A stretch of 64,000 nt of DNA from Leptospira neocaledonica (GTDB lineage Bacteria > Spirochaetota > Leptospiria > Leptospirales > Leptospiraceae), in contig NZ_NPEA01000012.1 in the NCBI RefSeq assembly GCF_002812205.1, positions 1 through 64,000 on the forward strand. The letters are read 5' to 3'. The notes under the pieces are model-generated. The model was not told the origin of the DNA, did no database searches, and saw nothing but the letters and a program-made list of their open reading frames with translations. Shown here one piece after another: positions 18,500 to 28,962 of this stretch (its first letter is position 1; each line of letters starts with the position of its first letter). The position numbers and the translations under genes are program-made.

Positions 18500-19345
18500 A
18501 TGAGCGAATCGATAGCATTGATTATAGGTGGATCGGGAGCAGCAGGCCATAGCGCCATCCAAGCAATCAGAGAACATTCTTCTAAAACGGGACAAAAATG
18601 GAAAATCTACTCCACCACTTCTGGTGAGTCCCAGGTCGAAGGGGCCGACAAGACCATCCCACTCATCAAGTTAGAAGAACCGGAAGAAGCAGTTTCGAAT
18701 ATTCAAAAATTCTTAAATACTGAAAATGCTAATATAGACGTTCTGGTATATACACCTGCCAGAGGAAATTTAGGTTATCCAGTATCCGAAACACCCGATA
18801 AGGATATTATCGATACAGCAAAATTCTGTTTAGATCCGATGTTGGATCTGGAAAAAAAACTAAATCCAAGACTGACTATAGGATACTCCGCATATTATTA
18901 TCTTCCTCACCTACTCACCTTCTACGGTTCTTTGGCATTTATCAAAAAGAAAATGGAAGAATGGGCAGTCCAAAAACCTGAATCCAGAAAAATCATCCGT
19001 GCTGGAACTTTTTTCAGCCAAAGTGTAAGAGGGATCACGATCATATTGCAAAGACTTGCAAAATCTTCACCTCATCCAGACTTACAAAAGCTCATGGAAG
19101 AACAAAAGACTTCCGGCAAAAAATTCGGAGACTTTTTTCTAGATTATATCCAACAAAAGGAAAATGAAAGTTTCGGAAAAAACTTCCCTTCTATCCCGTA
19201 CAGGATCACCGAACCCAAGGATCTAAAAACCGCCTTACTCAAAATTTTAGAAGGAGAGAAGGCGCCTATCGTTTCTTTAGTAGGAGATTGGCTTTGGACG
19301 GAAGATAAACTTCCTGCAATGCCTGAATATTTAAAAAAACGTTAA
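18500..19345 (+). CDS. NAD(P)-binding Rossmann-fold (SDR-like) protein
   Basis: The N-terminus ALIIGGSGAAGHSAIQAI (residues 6-23) is an SDR-type dinucleotide-binding glycine motif. DVLVYTPARGNLGY aligns with the NAG strand. A canonical Y-x3-K is not evident around YGSLAFIKKK, so it may be an atypical or extended SDR. Function unknown. A strong Shine-Dalgarno (GGAGG, 8 bases upstream) supports the start. Its stop codon shares the palindrome TTAA with the stop of the convergent HAD gene. Confidence 0.7.
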   Translation: MSESIALIIGGSGAAGHSAIQAIREHSSKTGQKWKIYSTTSGESQVEGADKTIPLIKLEEPEEAVSNIQKFLNTENANIDVLVYTPARGNLGYPVSETPDKDIIDTAKFCLDPMLDLEKKLNPRLTIGYSAYYYLPHLLTFYGSLAFIKKKMEEWAVQKPESRKIIRAGTFFSQSVRGITIILQRLAKSSPHPDLQKLMEEQKTSGKKFGDFFLDYIQQKENESFGKNFPSIPYRITEPKDLKTALLKILEGEKAPIVSLVGDWLWTEDKLPAMPEYLKKR

Positions 19346-20160
19346 GGTTTCGGGATCGTTTTCCAGTTTTTGACAGATTGAACAAGAGCTCTGGGAGGCG
19401 GAGCCTTCTTGCCTCTATCCAAAAATATCCCTTTGGATCTTACATGAGAAAGCATAGGGAAATCATTTTCAGAATCTCCGAATGCAATATCGTATCCTTG
19501 GTTTCCATTGGCAAGATTGAGTAATTCTACTTTTCCAATCCCGTAAGTGAAAGGTTCGATCAACTCGTGGCTTAAGATCCCGTTCTTCTCAATCAATCTC
19601 ATACCGAGCACATTCTCTTTGGGAATTCCCCATTTTTCAGAGACTACTTGGATCACAGGTTCAGGAGAAGCAGTTACGATCCAAATTTTGGTTCCCACCT
19701 TCTCCAATTCTTTTACGAGTTCCGACATCGGATAAAATGCTTGGACTGCATCGGAGCTGGTATCCTTCTGGTGCCTTTCCCAAACAACACTTGCTGTATT
19801 CTGCAATTCTTTAGTGGATCTGCCTGAGAAAATCCAGGTGGACCATCTATACCCTACTCCCAGGCCTTCTTTATCTATCTTGGATCCGTAATATTTCCAA
19901 ACCTCATCCATGAAGGACTGAGTGTCCGTTTTACGTAAAGTTTCCATTTTTTCGGAGACTTCTGGCTCCGGAAAAAAAGGAGAGAGGGATTGGATCCAAG
20001 GAACTCCAGCTTTCAGAAGTTCGCACATGACTTCTTCCCCGAAATCACCTCGGACAAGAGTATTATCAAAATCGAATAAAGCTGTTTGGAATTTCCGACC
20101 GGCCAGGTTCTCTTCTAAATAGGAAAAGATTTCGGAAGACCAGTCGGAATTAGAGAACAA
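19342..20160 (-). CDS. HAD-superfamily phosphatase (subfamily IB, SerB-like)
   Basis: Motif I is FDFDNTLVRGDFG near residue 28, motif II is IVTASPEP, and motif IV is FGDSENDFPML. This is a phosphoserine-phosphatase-like HAD-IB enzyme with an alpha-helical cap. The substrate is a small phosphate ester but is not assignable. The start is TTG at 20160, five bases after the stop of the upstream M23 gene. No ATG precedes motif I, so translational coupling to the peptidase gene is likely. It overlaps the convergent SDR-like gene by 4 bp. Confidence 0.85.
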   Translation of the reverse strand: MFSNSDWSSEIFSYLEENLAGRKFQTALFDFDNTLVRGDFGEEVMCELLKAGVPWIQSLSPFFPEPEVSEKMETLRKTDTQSFMDEVWKYYGSKIDKEGLGVGYRWSTWIFSGRSTKELQNTASVVWERHQKDTSSDAVQAFYPMSELVKELEKVGTKIWIVTASPEPVIQVVSEKWGIPKENVLGMRLIEKNGILSHELIEPFTYGIGKVELLNLANGNQGYDIAFGDSENDFPMLSHVRSKGIFLDRGKKAPPPRALVQSVKNWKTIPKP

Positions 20161-20165
20161 TGTGA

Positions 20166-20951
20166 TTATTGTTGGATAGTTTCTTTTGCAATCGCAACTT
20201 GGGATTCTTTATCCGCTAAGAAAGGAGGAAGATAATGTTCAGGATTTAACACTACGTTTTGGTAACGGACTTCGAAGTGAACATGTGGTCCAGTCGTATG
20301 CCCTGTATTCCCGGAAAGCGCAAGAACCTGTCCTTTTTTAACCTTATCTCCCTGCTTCACAAAAAGAAGAGAATTATGAGCGTATAATGTCTGGATACCA
20401 TTGATCTGAGGATGAGAAAGAACTACTCTTAGGCCGTATCCACCATCTCTTTTAGAATCGGTTACGACTCCGTCGGCAGCAGCGATCACTACGGATCCGT
20501 TCGGACAAGCGATGTCTACACCGGCATGCAGAGCGTTCCAACGTCTTCCCAATCTGGAAGTAACTCTGGAATATTTAAAGCTTAAAGGCCAGATCAATTC
20601 TCTAGCATCGGAGGTGAAAATCTCTCTTCCTTTGTCCTCTAATAGAAGATTGCGTGTATAATTTGCGTTATAAGGGAAGAATACAGGCTCTGAATTTTGG
20701 ATTTTTCCGCTGTCATGGATCCCGTTGAGAAGACGAACCTCTCTTTCTGAAGTTCCGAATTTATGGTAAAGATCTTCTAGGGATTCTTTTACTTTTCCAG
20801 GAACGATCCAAATCCCTTCTCTAGATTGATAGGTTTGGATGAATTGGTTATCCACCTTAACTTCTTCCAAATATGTATTTGCGAAAGATTTCCAGGAAAG
20901 GAAGACTAGGGCAGATGCGCCTACTATAGAAAGAATAGTTTTTCTTTTCAT
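20166..20951 (-). CDS. M23 family metallopeptidase (LytM-type endopeptidase)
   Basis: The product has an N-terminal membrane or signal segment, a short middle region, and a C-terminal M23 domain. The domain has the zinc-binding HAGVDIA and the HxH of GPHVHFE, plus [10 protein letters not shown] and LYAHNS. It probably cuts or remodels peptidoglycan in the periplasm; the segment upstream of the domain resembles a degenerate LysM. I set the start at ATG 20951, which has AAAGGA upstream. The frame stays open to 21083, which would add 44 atypical residues before the signal segment. It is followed by the coupled HAD gene. Confidence 0.88.
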   Translation of the reverse strand: MKRKTILSIVGASALVFLSWKSFANTYLEEVKVDNQFIQTYQSREGIWIVPGKVKESLEDLYHKFGTSEREVRLLNGIHDSGKIQNSEPVFFPYNANYTRNLLLEDKGREIFTSDARELIWPLSFKYSRVTSRLGRRWNALHAGVDIACPNGSVVIAAADGVVTDSKRDGGYGLRVVLSHPQINGIQTLYAHNSLLFVKQGDKVKKGQVLALSGNTGHTTGPHVHFEVRYQNVVLNPEHYLPPFLADKESQVAIAKETIQQ

Positions 20952-21083
20952 TTGGTTCTTTCCTTTTTGCGCTGCCAAAAATTCTCTTAAAAAACGAGTC
21001 TTGCTTTTAAGATCGGCAGTAAATTTCCGAAAGTTCAACCTATCCTCCTGGTCCATAATCTCGGGACAAGGATTTTTCTCCAC

Positions 21084-21405
21084 CCAAATCTGGAGGAATT
21101 AACGATATCGAATGAATCCGACCGAATCCTAATGAAACTAATTATTTTAATCTTTATTTCAGCAATTTTTAGCATATTTTAATGGATTTTACCTATTTTT
21201 ACGAGTAGCCGTTGATAGAGTCCCGAAAAAATGCAAACTTACTGAAAAGTTTTCAGAAAATCAGAGAAACTTTCGTCGTGGTTGAACCCGGAAACCTGGA
21301 TGGAATAGACATAAGGTAAGGCACTTAAAGGCCAGATTTTGTGCAGGTTTTTGGGGGAAAATGAATGAAGAAGGCTTAGGGACTTTCTACATTCTTTGCT
21401 AACTC
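21084..21405. other. Intergenic stretch without a supported gene
   Basis: This AT-rich gap separates two minus-strand genes. A 70-codon frame (21239-21451) overlaps the DCC gene and has no family resemblance. No tRNA, terminator or repeat is evident. It probably contains the promoter of the M23 gene. Confidence 0.5.
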
Positions 21406-21819
21406 CTACCCTAGGATCCTTTCTTTCAGCTCTGGAGTAGGCATCCTGCAAGATTCTCTTTTTCCGAAGAGTCTGTATCTATTTCTTGCAATGATGTCAT
21501 ATAGAATATCGCGGATTGGTCCTGGGACCAGATAACATAGTTTTAAAATTTTCCAGAAGCCGCCTAATTTACTGCAGATCTCAATGATTGCATTGGATTT
21601 GATATGAATTTCAGCCCCGTCCCAGAAAAGGATACTATCTATTCCTTGGATCTTTTGTTCTAAGCCCCGAGATCGAATTAAATTTTTTGCATATTCGGAC
21701 TGCAGGCTAGCAAATTTTAATCTTTTGTGCTTGTCCAGATCCAAAAGTACATTCACAGCTCCATTGCATAGATTGCATACTCCATCAAATAGTACGATCG
21801 GATCCGTAAATTCTGCCAA
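21406..21819 (-). CDS. DCC-family (DUF393) thiol-disulfide oxidoreductase-like protein
   Basis: The name-giving motif FDGVCNLC (residues 10-17) lies at the N-terminus, followed by the family helix and the R-YRLFG segment near the C-terminus. DUF393 proteins are small thioredoxin-like proteins of mostly unknown physiological role. The length of 137 residues is typical. The start codon is TTG with AAGG about eight bases upstream. The gene stands alone between the GH31 lipoprotein gene and the M23 gene. Confidence 0.88.
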   Translation of the reverse strand: MAEFTDPIVLFDGVCNLCNGAVNVLLDLDKHKRLKFASLQSEYAKNLIRSRGLEQKIQGIDSILFWDGAEIHIKSNAIIEICSKLGGFWKILKLCYLVPGPIRDILYDIIARNRYRLFGKRESCRMPTPELKERILG

Positions 21820-21884
21820 AGGAAGCCTTCTTCTTTTTATTTAGACAGTTTAGAAGCCTTATTACTCGAATAAAACCCTGCCTT

Positions 21885-24041
21885 TTAGTTCTTTTTAAAA
21901 CCCGATAACGCAGACTTTAATTTTTCGTACCAGGAACCTTTCTTTTTTAAGAAGATCGCAGGAGATCCAAGCGGAGCTTCCACTTCTGTCCAAACTCCTC
22001 CTTGAAAAGTTTTGCCTGTCCATACATGTTCCCATTCTCCCTTAGGTAGATATCCTTTTACTGAATCTTCTCCTTTTTCTAAGACTGGGATTACAAGCAG
22101 ATCCTCTCCGAGTAAAAATTGGTTTTGTAAGTCTCTGGTATTCATATCTTCCGGATAAGAAAGATAGAGTGGTCGTAGTAGTGGAAGCCCCGATTCGGAA
22201 GCTTCTTTATTTAAAAATTTAAAATATTCTTTTAATGCAAGATGTATCTGTCCATATCTTGCAAATTCTTTTATTGTATCTGGATCCGAATAGGGTTGAT
22301 GATTTTTAGCAGGCCTATTTCCTTCATGAGTTCGAAATATAGGAGAGAATACATTCAATTCTGCCCAACGAAGGAATAATTCTTTTGATCTAAAATAATC
22401 TTTGATCGGACTAGGAATGGTAGTGTATCCACCTATATCACTATGATTTAAACTGAGTCCTGACATTCCACCGCTTAAGATCCCAATCAAAGAAGATACG
22501 ATCCCGTCATGTCTTCCCCAGCTTACCATTTGGTCCCCCGCCCAAAAGGAAGTGGAATATTTATTGGAATAACTGTAACCTGCTCGAGTGAAAAATACGA
22601 TCTGTCCCTCTTTTCCGGCCTCTTGGATGGCTTCTCTGTTTAGCCTTGCCCATTCTACCGGATATCGGTTATGATAAATCTCTGCGGATTCTTTAGAGAA
22701 TAATAATGCGTCTGTCGGCAACCATTCTCCAAAATCCGCCATCCAACCGGAGAGTCCGTTACCGATCAGATTTTGTTTGATGATATTTTTGATCCAGATC
22801 CTGGTTTTAGGATTTGTAAGATCGAGTAGTCCCGCAGGAAATCCTGCGGTTTGGACTATATAATCTTTTCCTTCTTTATCTTTTACTAAATAATTATTTT
22901 TGACCGCTTCTTCGAATAAAGGACCTTCGGTGGCAAGCATTGGATTGATATATCCCAAAACCTGAATACCATTTTGGTTTAATTCTTTTACGAAGTTTTT
23001 GAAATCGGGATAACGATTTTCATCTGGAAACCATCTCCACCAGAGTTGGGAACCGAATACTGTTTTTCTTTGCCCGACCCAATCTTGGATCCAGAGAGCG
23101 CTGATTGGATTTCCGGCAAGTTTTGCCTCTTCTATTTTTTCCAAAACGACCGATTTTCCGCCTTGGATCCCAAGCCAGGTCCCATAAGCCCAATCAGGCA
23201 AATTCGGAAATCGTCCCGTATGAGAAGTATATAATTTCAGAATCTCCTTGGGGCTCGCGGCCTTCCAAGATTTTACGTTAAGTCCTCTTTCTCTAAACTC
23301 TATGGAAATTTCGGAATCTTCTTCAAAATCAAAAACGGAATAAGAACTGTTTTCGAAGAAGAATGCTCTGTTCCGTGATGTAAGAAAAAATGGGATCGGA
23401 GTATAAGTGCTGTATTCGTTTCCGCCGGCACCTTCTAATAATTCTGCTCCCAAGGTAATCGGTTGGTCTCCCCTTCCTACTCCTTGTTCTTCGGAGAACA
23501 AGAACGGTTTTTTTCCTTTTAGATTGAGATGAGAAAATTGTTCTCCTAAGCCGTAGATACTTTCAGATTCGTCGGATTTGAATTTGATAAATGTACGATT
23601 TAGTTCCGGATTTGCAATTTCTACCTTCCAATCTAATCCAGCGTTGGAAGAAGAAACAAATCGGATCGTGTATCCTGTTTCGCAATTCTTTCCTGAAAGT
23701 TTTCCTTTGATGAGTAACGCACCGGATTCTAGTCCAAGACTTTCAATTGTTTGGGATCCACATTCTAATAAGATCTTATCTTTGATCTTGAAGGTTGCCT
23801 TTCTATAATTTACGATCTGTTCTCCTTTTGCGGAAGAAAGGAACGAATCTTTAAGTGAAAATTCTAATATTCTACCTTTAGAAGTGATGAACGAGAGTTC
23901 AGTGGGTAGGAATACTGCTTTGATCCCGTTTCCAAGGTCGAATTCTTGAGGAGGAATGGAAAACGGAGAGATTTTTTCAAATCTGGATCCGCAATTTAAT
24001 AAAAACGCAAATAGTATGCTGGTAATAAAAAAGAACCTCAT
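21885..24041 (-). CDS. GH31 glycoside hydrolase lipoprotein, YihQ (sulfoquinovosidase)-like clade
   Basis: A signal peptide with lipobox LLNC (Cys17) marks a lipoprotein. The catalytic nucleophile is Asp436 in WMADFGEW and the acid/base is Asp503 in WAGDQ. The spacing from remembered E. coli YihQ numbering is gap-free: D405, D472 and Y508 map to D436, D503 and Y539; Q288 maps to Q319 and W304 to W335. However, sulfonate-binding Arg301 maps to Gln332. It is therefore a retaining alpha-glucosidase of the YihQ group that probably does not prefer sulfoquinovose. There is no sulfoglycolysis gene nearby. The true substrate is unknown. Confidence 0.85.
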   Translation of the reverse strand: MRFFFITSILFAFLLNCGSRFEKISPFSIPPQEFDLGNGIKAVFLPTELSFITSKGRILEFSLKDSFLSSAKGEQIVNYRKATFKIKDKILLECGSQTIESLGLESGALLIKGKLSGKNCETGYTIRFVSSSNAGLDWKVEIANPELNRTFIKFKSDESESIYGLGEQFSHLNLKGKKPFLFSEEQGVGRGDQPITLGAELLEGAGGNEYSTYTPIPFFLTSRNRAFFFENSSYSVFDFEEDSEISIEFRERGLNVKSWKAASPKEILKLYTSHTGRFPNLPDWAYGTWLGIQGGKSVVLEKIEEAKLAGNPISALWIQDWVGQRKTVFGSQLWWRWFPDENRYPDFKNFVKELNQNGIQVLGYINPMLATEGPLFEEAVKNNYLVKDKEGKDYIVQTAGFPAGLLDLTNPKTRIWIKNIIKQNLIGNGLSGWMADFGEWLPTDALLFSKESAEIYHNRYPVEWARLNREAIQEAGKEGQIVFFTRAGYSYSNKYSTSFWAGDQMVSWGRHDGIVSSLIGILSGGMSGLSLNHSDIGGYTTIPSPIKDYFRSKELFLRWAELNVFSPIFRTHEGNRPAKNHQPYSDPDTIKEFARYGQIHLALKEYFKFLNKEASESGLPLLRPLYLSYPEDMNTRDLQNQFLLGEDLLVIPVLEKGEDSVKGYLPKGEWEHVWTGKTFQGGVWTEVEAPLGSPAIFLKKKGSWYEKLKSALSGFKKN

Positions 24042-24102
24042 CGTTATTCCTCTTAGAAACTAACGAGAGATTCTTTTAGAAGCTTAAGAAGTCTTTCTTT
24101 TT

Positions 24103-24954
24103 TTAACTTTTTCGGTCAACCCCACCTACTCTCGGTGCAGAAGCTCCTGCCCCGGTCTGTCCGTAAATATTCGCTGCTTGTTTTGGTAGATTGGATTTTC
24201 TCCATTCGAACCAAGAACCAACGTAAACGTTCACGTCGTTATATCCTACTTCTTTGAGCATCATTGCGAGCAAGGAGGATCTCGCTCCGTTATAATCATA
24301 GATAACCGTGGTTCTTTCCGGCATAAAAGGAAACCCTCTTAACTTTTTATTGAAGAAGGTTTTGTCCACGAGCTCACCGTTCGCGTCATACAACATTCTC
24401 CAATCCCAGAGAAATGCTCCAGGTAATCTTCCGCATAGACTTCCCGGCTCGGGAGCAGTCAAACGAGGAAGTTTTCCATCATACTCTTCAGGAGTACGAG
24501 TGTCGAAAATTTGGAGTCTAGTTAAGTTCTTTTCTAAGAATGCTTTATCGATCACTCCTTCCAACTTACGAATTTTGGAAGATGGACCTATATCCAATTC
24601 TTTGGATCCTTTTTCTTTTGTTCCATCTACAGGCCAGCGTTGTCCGATTAGGAACGCATTTTGAAAGCCTGCGGATCTCAAAAGAAAAACGAGTCTGGAT
24701 GCGAACATCCCCATTCCCTCGTCGAAAACCAGTATCCTGGACTTCTCTTCTTTTTTAGCCAGAGCAAGTATCTCATCGATCGGACCCAATAATTTTTTGG
24801 AAGAGTCCGGATCGGATGCAAAAGCCTTTTTGACGAATGGAAAATAATACGCACCCTTTAGGGTGGATTCCTGATATTGCGCTTGGGAGCGGCAATCGAT
24901 GAATAAGTCCTGCTTTTCGTTCAGGTCGGTTTTAAGAAAACTCCAGTGAGACAA
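24103..24954 (-). CDS. Tandem rhodanese-domain protein lacking the catalytic cysteine
   Basis: Two rhodanese domains are visible. The first runs about residues 1-110, with DCRSQAQY and the loop [13 protein letters not shown]. The second runs about 130-265, with FDTRTPEEY, the loop [11 protein letters not shown] and the closing YVGSWFEWR typical of thiosulfate/mercaptopyruvate sulfurtransferases. In active enzymes the second loop begins with Cys after Tyr; here that position is Asp220, and the first-domain loop also has no Cys. Sulfur transfer by the usual persulfide route is not expected. The start is TTG. It lies 62 bp upstream of the GH31 lipoprotein gene on the same strand. Confidence 0.82.
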   Translation of the reverse strand: MSHWSFLKTDLNEKQDLFIDCRSQAQYQESTLKGAYYFPFVKKAFASDPDSSKKLLGPIDEILALAKKEEKSRILVFDEGMGMFASRLVFLLRSAGFQNAFLIGQRWPVDGTKEKGSKELDIGPSSKIRKLEGVIDKAFLEKNLTRLQIFDTRTPEEYDGKLPRLTAPEPGSLCGRLPGAFLWDWRMLYDANGELVDKTFFNKKLRGFPFMPERTTVIYDYNGARSSLLAMMLKEVGYNDVNVYVGSWFEWRKSNLPKQAANIYGQTGAGASAPRVGGVDRKS

Positions 24955-25136
24955 GATGAATACCGTTATAATTTTTACTCTTAGTTTTAACCATATTCCA
25001 GAGTCCCGTTTCAGAGTTTAACTTTTTTTTCGTATTCCTGGAAATTCGGGACATAATCTCAAGAATTCTACGGAAATTCCTCTTCTATTTACAGATCTGT
25101 AAAATCCGCTTTTTCCCGAACCGATAATAATTAGGA

Positions 25137-26033
25137 ATGTTTTCCCCGATGCAGAATATTTTCACTTTAAGAACGAAAAGACTCCTTCTTTCTTTTTCTA
25201 CCCTGGGAGTTTTATTGTTTTTTTCCGTTTTTATTCCGGATTCGGGAAGTTTTGCAGAAGAACTCCTAACCCAAAAAGCAAATTCCAGGATTGGAGACTT
25301 TGCTGAGAAAGAATTTCAGGAAGCTTGGAGAAAATACTCCAAAGAAAAAGACGCAAGACCTCTGAAAGAATGGTTCAAACAACATGGGACCGTTCATATC
25401 GGTGAATGTAAGTTTAAATCTCTTCCCGAAGCCGAAGAAATACAATATCTTTCTCTGGATTGTCCCGGAAAAAAACTCAACGGTTTCTTTTATTCAGGAG
25501 AAGAAAGATTACGTTCCCCGGAAAAAATCGATTCTTTCAGAGTGAAGGGTCCGGTCAAGTTAGGCAAAACTGTTTATTGGGAGCTGGAATTTTCCGCGGA
25601 GAATTTGAAAGCTGCAAGTGCCAAACCTGTTCCAGGTGGGAAATCCAATCCGGAAACAAAACTGGTGGAGAAGGCTTCTACCGTAAATTTTGGTCTGCAA
25701 TATTTCTTAAGTATCGCAAAACATCCGATAGACCGCCCTACTCCCAAAGGAAAAGAGATCTTCTTCGATTCTTCCTGCCCTCTTCTTTATTTAGGTAAGG
25801 ATGCGGATTTTTATTGGGACAAATCTTTGTATTATTCTTTCCAAGCCAGTTGTTTGCCGGATTCTCCTTATTCCTGGATCAGGATCAAAGCGGATCTGAG
25901 CGGAAATGTTTTAGTGGATAACCAACCCACAGAAGAACTCCAAGAAGGAGCACGTTACCTGGCAAAATTGAAATTAGAATCGGTAGAAAAGGATAAAATT
26001 GTATGGTCCGACGCGGAGTTGTTTCATGAATAA
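25137..26033 (+). CDS. Hypothetical secreted protein, first gene of a protease operon
   Basis: I do not recognise a family. A signal peptide (about residues 10-40, ending SFAEE) precedes a soluble domain with several cysteines (GECKF, LDCPG, SSCPL, ASCLP) and no membrane segments, so a periplasmic or surface location is likely. Its last eight bases overlap the start of the trypsin-like protease gene (ATGAATAA), and that gene overlaps the following one by 4 bp. The three are therefore one translationally coupled unit. A partner or substrate-delivery role for the protease is inference. Confidence 0.72.
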   Translation: MFSPMQNIFTLRTKRLLLSFSTLGVLLFFSVFIPDSGSFAEELLTQKANSRIGDFAEKEFQEAWRKYSKEKDARPLKEWFKQHGTVHIGECKFKSLPEAEEIQYLSLDCPGKKLNGFFYSGEERLRSPEKIDSFRVKGPVKLGKTVYWELEFSAENLKAASAKPVPGGKSNPETKLVEKASTVNFGLQYFLSIAKHPIDRPTPKGKEIFFDSSCPLLYLGKDADFYWDKSLYYSFQASCLPDSPYSWIRIKADLSGNVLVDNQPTEELQEGARYLAKLKLESVEKDKIVWSDAELFHE

Positions 26034-27495
26034 GTTTTGGATACTTCGCGCAGGTTTTATACTATTTTTTAGTATCCCCGTTTTTTCCCAAACTAACGGA
26101 AATTCAGATCTTAAAACATTATTGAACGGAGTGGTTATCGTCAGGAGTGATATATATCCTGATGCAACTGATCCGTTGGAATTCGGGGACCAAGATCTTT
26201 CTCGTGACGTCGGTTCCGGATTTATTATTGCCGGAAATAGAATATTAACAAATGCTCATGTGATCTCAGAATCCAAATATCTAAAGGTAAAACGTTTTAA
26301 TAGCAGTAAATATTATAATGCAAAAGTTGAATTTATCGGTTTCGATTGCGATCTCGCTTTGATCTCGGTAGAAGACGAAGAATTTTTTGCCGGAGTAGAA
26401 CCCCTGGAAATCACGGAAGAATCCCCTTCCCTCGGAAGTAATCTTTTGATGTTGGGTTATCCAGAAGGAGCAGAAAATCTCACCCTAGAAAACGGTTTAG
26501 TCAATCGTGTGGAAAGATTGAGATACTCTTTCACCGGTTTAGATTACAGAAAAGTAATTCGTGTAAGTGCGAATATCCTTCCAGGATATTCAGGTGGTCC
26601 TGCTATCCAAAATGGAAAAGTGGCAGGGATTATTTTTGAGGTCAGTCAAATCCAGGGAAATACCGCATATCTTATTCCACCGGAAGTGGTGCAACATTTC
26701 TTAAAGGATATCCAAGACGGCCAATATGACGGGTTTCCATTCGTAGGTTTTACTTTTCAAAATGGAAATTCAGAATCTGTGAAAAAGTATTTAGGAGTTC
26801 CTCAAAATCTGCAAGGTGTGCTTGTGAATAAAGTTTATCCGAATTCTTCCTTTTCGGATGTTTTGCAGACGGATGATTTTTTATATAAGGTAGATGAGGC
26901 GTATTTGAATAACGAAGGCGGACTTCTGGAATTTACGGGAAGAACAATCGTAGATCTGATCGAGCCGGGCTTTGTGGGCCAAAAGTTAACTTTGTATTTT
27001 TACAGAAACGGTAAAAACTTTAAGATCCAAGCAGAGTTAAAAAAGACCGATTCTCTTGAATTGTATAGAGATCGCCAGATTAGAAGTTTTTTAGGAGCGG
27101 GACTTTTATTCCAACCCGTAAATCGTGCATTATTCGGAAAAGAAAGTCAAAGAGTGGAAACCGCTCTTAGATACCATTATAGTTATTTTATACAAGACGA
27201 TCTTTTCAAATTTACGGAAAGAGATTTAATACTGACTACGATTTTTCCGGATCCTCTCAACTCCAAATACCTAAATTATCGTTTTAAAATATTAGAATCC
27301 ATTAATGGAAAAACTCCGGCCAATATCGCCGAATTTAAGGATTATTGGAAAAAATATTCCAACGGGACCTTAGTTCTAAAATTTAGAGGAGTAGGACTTC
27401 CCCTGGTTCTAGATGCCAAAACGGTTAGGACCATTGATCTAAGGGTCAGAAAAAGGTTCGATATCAAGTCCGACGAATCCAAGGAGGGAAAATGA
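26026..27495 (+). CDS. Secreted trypsin-like serine protease with PDZ regions (HtrA/Deg-like)
   Basis: After a signal peptide ([21 protein letters not shown]) the protease domain carries the full triad: His in ILTNAHVIS, Asp in DCDLALISV and Ser in PGYSGGPAI, where the usual N of GNSGGP is Y. Two PDZ-like regions follow (about residues 230-340 and 350-480). It is probably a periplasmic or surface quality-control or processing protease. I chose ATG 26026, which opens directly before the signal peptide; the TTG at 25999 would prefix nine non-signal residues. It overlaps both neighbouring genes. Confidence 0.88.
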   Translation: MNKFWILRAGFILFFSIPVFSQTNGNSDLKTLLNGVVIVRSDIYPDATDPLEFGDQDLSRDVGSGFIIAGNRILTNAHVISESKYLKVKRFNSSKYYNAKVEFIGFDCDLALISVEDEEFFAGVEPLEITEESPSLGSNLLMLGYPEGAENLTLENGLVNRVERLRYSFTGLDYRKVIRVSANILPGYSGGPAIQNGKVAGIIFEVSQIQGNTAYLIPPEVVQHFLKDIQDGQYDGFPFVGFTFQNGNSESVKKYLGVPQNLQGVLVNKVYPNSSFSDVLQTDDFLYKVDEAYLNNEGGLLEFTGRTIVDLIEPGFVGQKLTLYFYRNGKNFKIQAELKKTDSLELYRDRQIRSFLGAGLLFQPVNRALFGKESQRVETALRYHYSYFIQDDLFKFTERDLILTTIFPDPLNSKYLNYRFKILESINGKTPANIAEFKDYWKKYSNGTLVLKFRGVGLPLVLDAKTVRTIDLRVRKRFDIKSDESKEGK

Positions 27496-28868
27496 GATCT
27501 CATAAAATTGTGTTCCTTCTGATATTCTCTCTTTTAGGATTTTTAGATAAGGTAGAAGCAAAAGCAGACTCGGAATTTTCACTTCTGGTCCATTTCAGAA
27601 AATATTCCCACCATAATCCTTTCCAAAAGGGAACACCTTATCAGAAAAAAATTCCTGCAATTCGTTTAGATGAAAGAACGGCACTTGCCCTTTTAAAACC
27701 CGGAGAAGTTCCACTGTTCGCGGAGATCCATCCGGAAGAATCCGCCGGGAGAAAGGCATATTTCCAAAAAGTGGATCTGGATACGGGACTCGGCATCGTA
27801 CTTCTTCCGGAAAACTTTGGAAGATCTAAAAAAGCCTCCCCTATCGCTATTTTGGAAGAAAGCCCCAGGACCCAAGGAGTATGCTCTTCCTTCTTCACAA
27901 ATTTTGAATGGGGAAGTTTAGAATTTTCTAAATCCATTTTACCTCTTTCTAAACTTGCGAGAAAGGAAAACCAAGACGGGACCAGAAGTTTTCTTTTTTC
28001 AGGGAAAAAAGTCTGCGGTTTTACTGACGGTGCTTGGAATGTAGGAGCGGAACTTCTTCGTCGGTTTTATCAGAGTAGATTTTCTTCTCTTTCTCCATTT
28101 CCTCATCCAGGTTTTTATGCGGAAGGTTCTTTAACTCCTGCAGAAGAAGATTATTATTTTCCGAAAGGTAGTGTGGGTGCAGTTGTCTCCGAAGTTCTTC
28201 CCGGGATCGGTCCTATGCACAATCTTTTTCCAGGTGATGCGGTACTGTCCGTGAATGGAACTCCGGTTGCTTCTAAACAAAAACAAGTCTTGTATGATAT
28301 CCTACTCAGCAAAGCTGGATCCTATCTGAATTCGGGAGAATGGGTAACTCTTTCCTTATATCGTGACGGTAGAAAAAGAGAGATACGTTATCAGCTAAAG
28401 CCGTATAACGAGGATTCTTTTTTAATTCCAGAAAGTTCCGATAAGATCGCCCCTAAATATCTGATAGCGGGCGGATTACTTTTTACGGAACTCACTCACA
28501 CGTATCTGAAAGAATATGGCGAAAAATACAAATCCTCCAGTGATAGAAAGTTAGTATACTTAGCGGAAAGTTATTCTAAAAAACTTCATCCAGAAAGAAG
28601 CCGTATCGTATTACTTTCCAGAGCCTTCCCAGACGAAAAAAACAGGGCCTATCAGGAATTTCAAGATTTGATCTTAGAATCAGTGAACGACAAAGTTGTG
28701 GATTCTGTAGAGGGTTTAAAAGCTGCTATTGCTGAAAATAAGGACGAATTTTTAATCTTCCGGTTTTCAGGAAATAAATTGGCAGTTTTCGATAAGTCAG
28801 AGTTAAAAAGTTTGGACGAAAGGATAAAATCCTTATATTCTCTCGATTCTCTAGATAATATCCGCTGA
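27492..28868 (+). CDS. Secreted PDZ protein, probable pseudoprotease paralogue of its neighbour
   Basis: The layout parallels the upstream protease: signal peptide (residues 1-23), a protease-like body, then PDZ-like regions ([31 protein letters not shown] about 230-265, and a second at about 380-450). In the body only the aspartate strand ([13 protein letters not shown]) is recognisable. The TNAH histidine is replaced by [14 protein letters not shown] sequence, and no GxSGG is present ([14 protein letters not shown] occupies the place). It is therefore probably inactive and may regulate or scaffold the active protease. The coupling is by ATGA overlap. Confidence 0.75.
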   Translation: MRSHKIVFLLIFSLLGFLDKVEAKADSEFSLLVHFRKYSHHNPFQKGTPYQKKIPAIRLDERTALALLKPGEVPLFAEIHPEESAGRKAYFQKVDLDTGLGIVLLPENFGRSKKASPIAILEESPRTQGVCSSFFTNFEWGSLEFSKSILPLSKLARKENQDGTRSFLFSGKKVCGFTDGAWNVGAELLRRFYQSRFSSLSPFPHPGFYAEGSLTPAEEDYYFPKGSVGAVVSEVLPGIGPMHNLFPGDAVLSVNGTPVASKQKQVLYDILLSKAGSYLNSGEWVTLSLYRDGRKREIRYQLKPYNEDSFLIPESSDKIAPKYLIAGGLLFTELTHTYLKEYGEKYKSSSDRKLVYLAESYSKKLHPERSRIVLLSRAFPDEKNRAYQEFQDLILESVNDKVVDSVEGLKAAIAENKDEFLIFRFSGNKLAVFDKSELKSLDERIKSLYSLDSLDNIR

Positions 28869-28962
28869 CAAAATTCTTGACTAGAATACCTTTCCGGTGT
28901 TTTCTTTTGATTTCCGAATAGTCACGCCCAAGCATTCGGAAGTTCTGAATTAGGAATTTATT

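Noticed and set aside
21239..21451. 70-codon minus-strand frame
   Set aside because: It overlaps the DCC-family gene, has no signal, motif or ribosome-binding site, and its composition is unlike a real protein.
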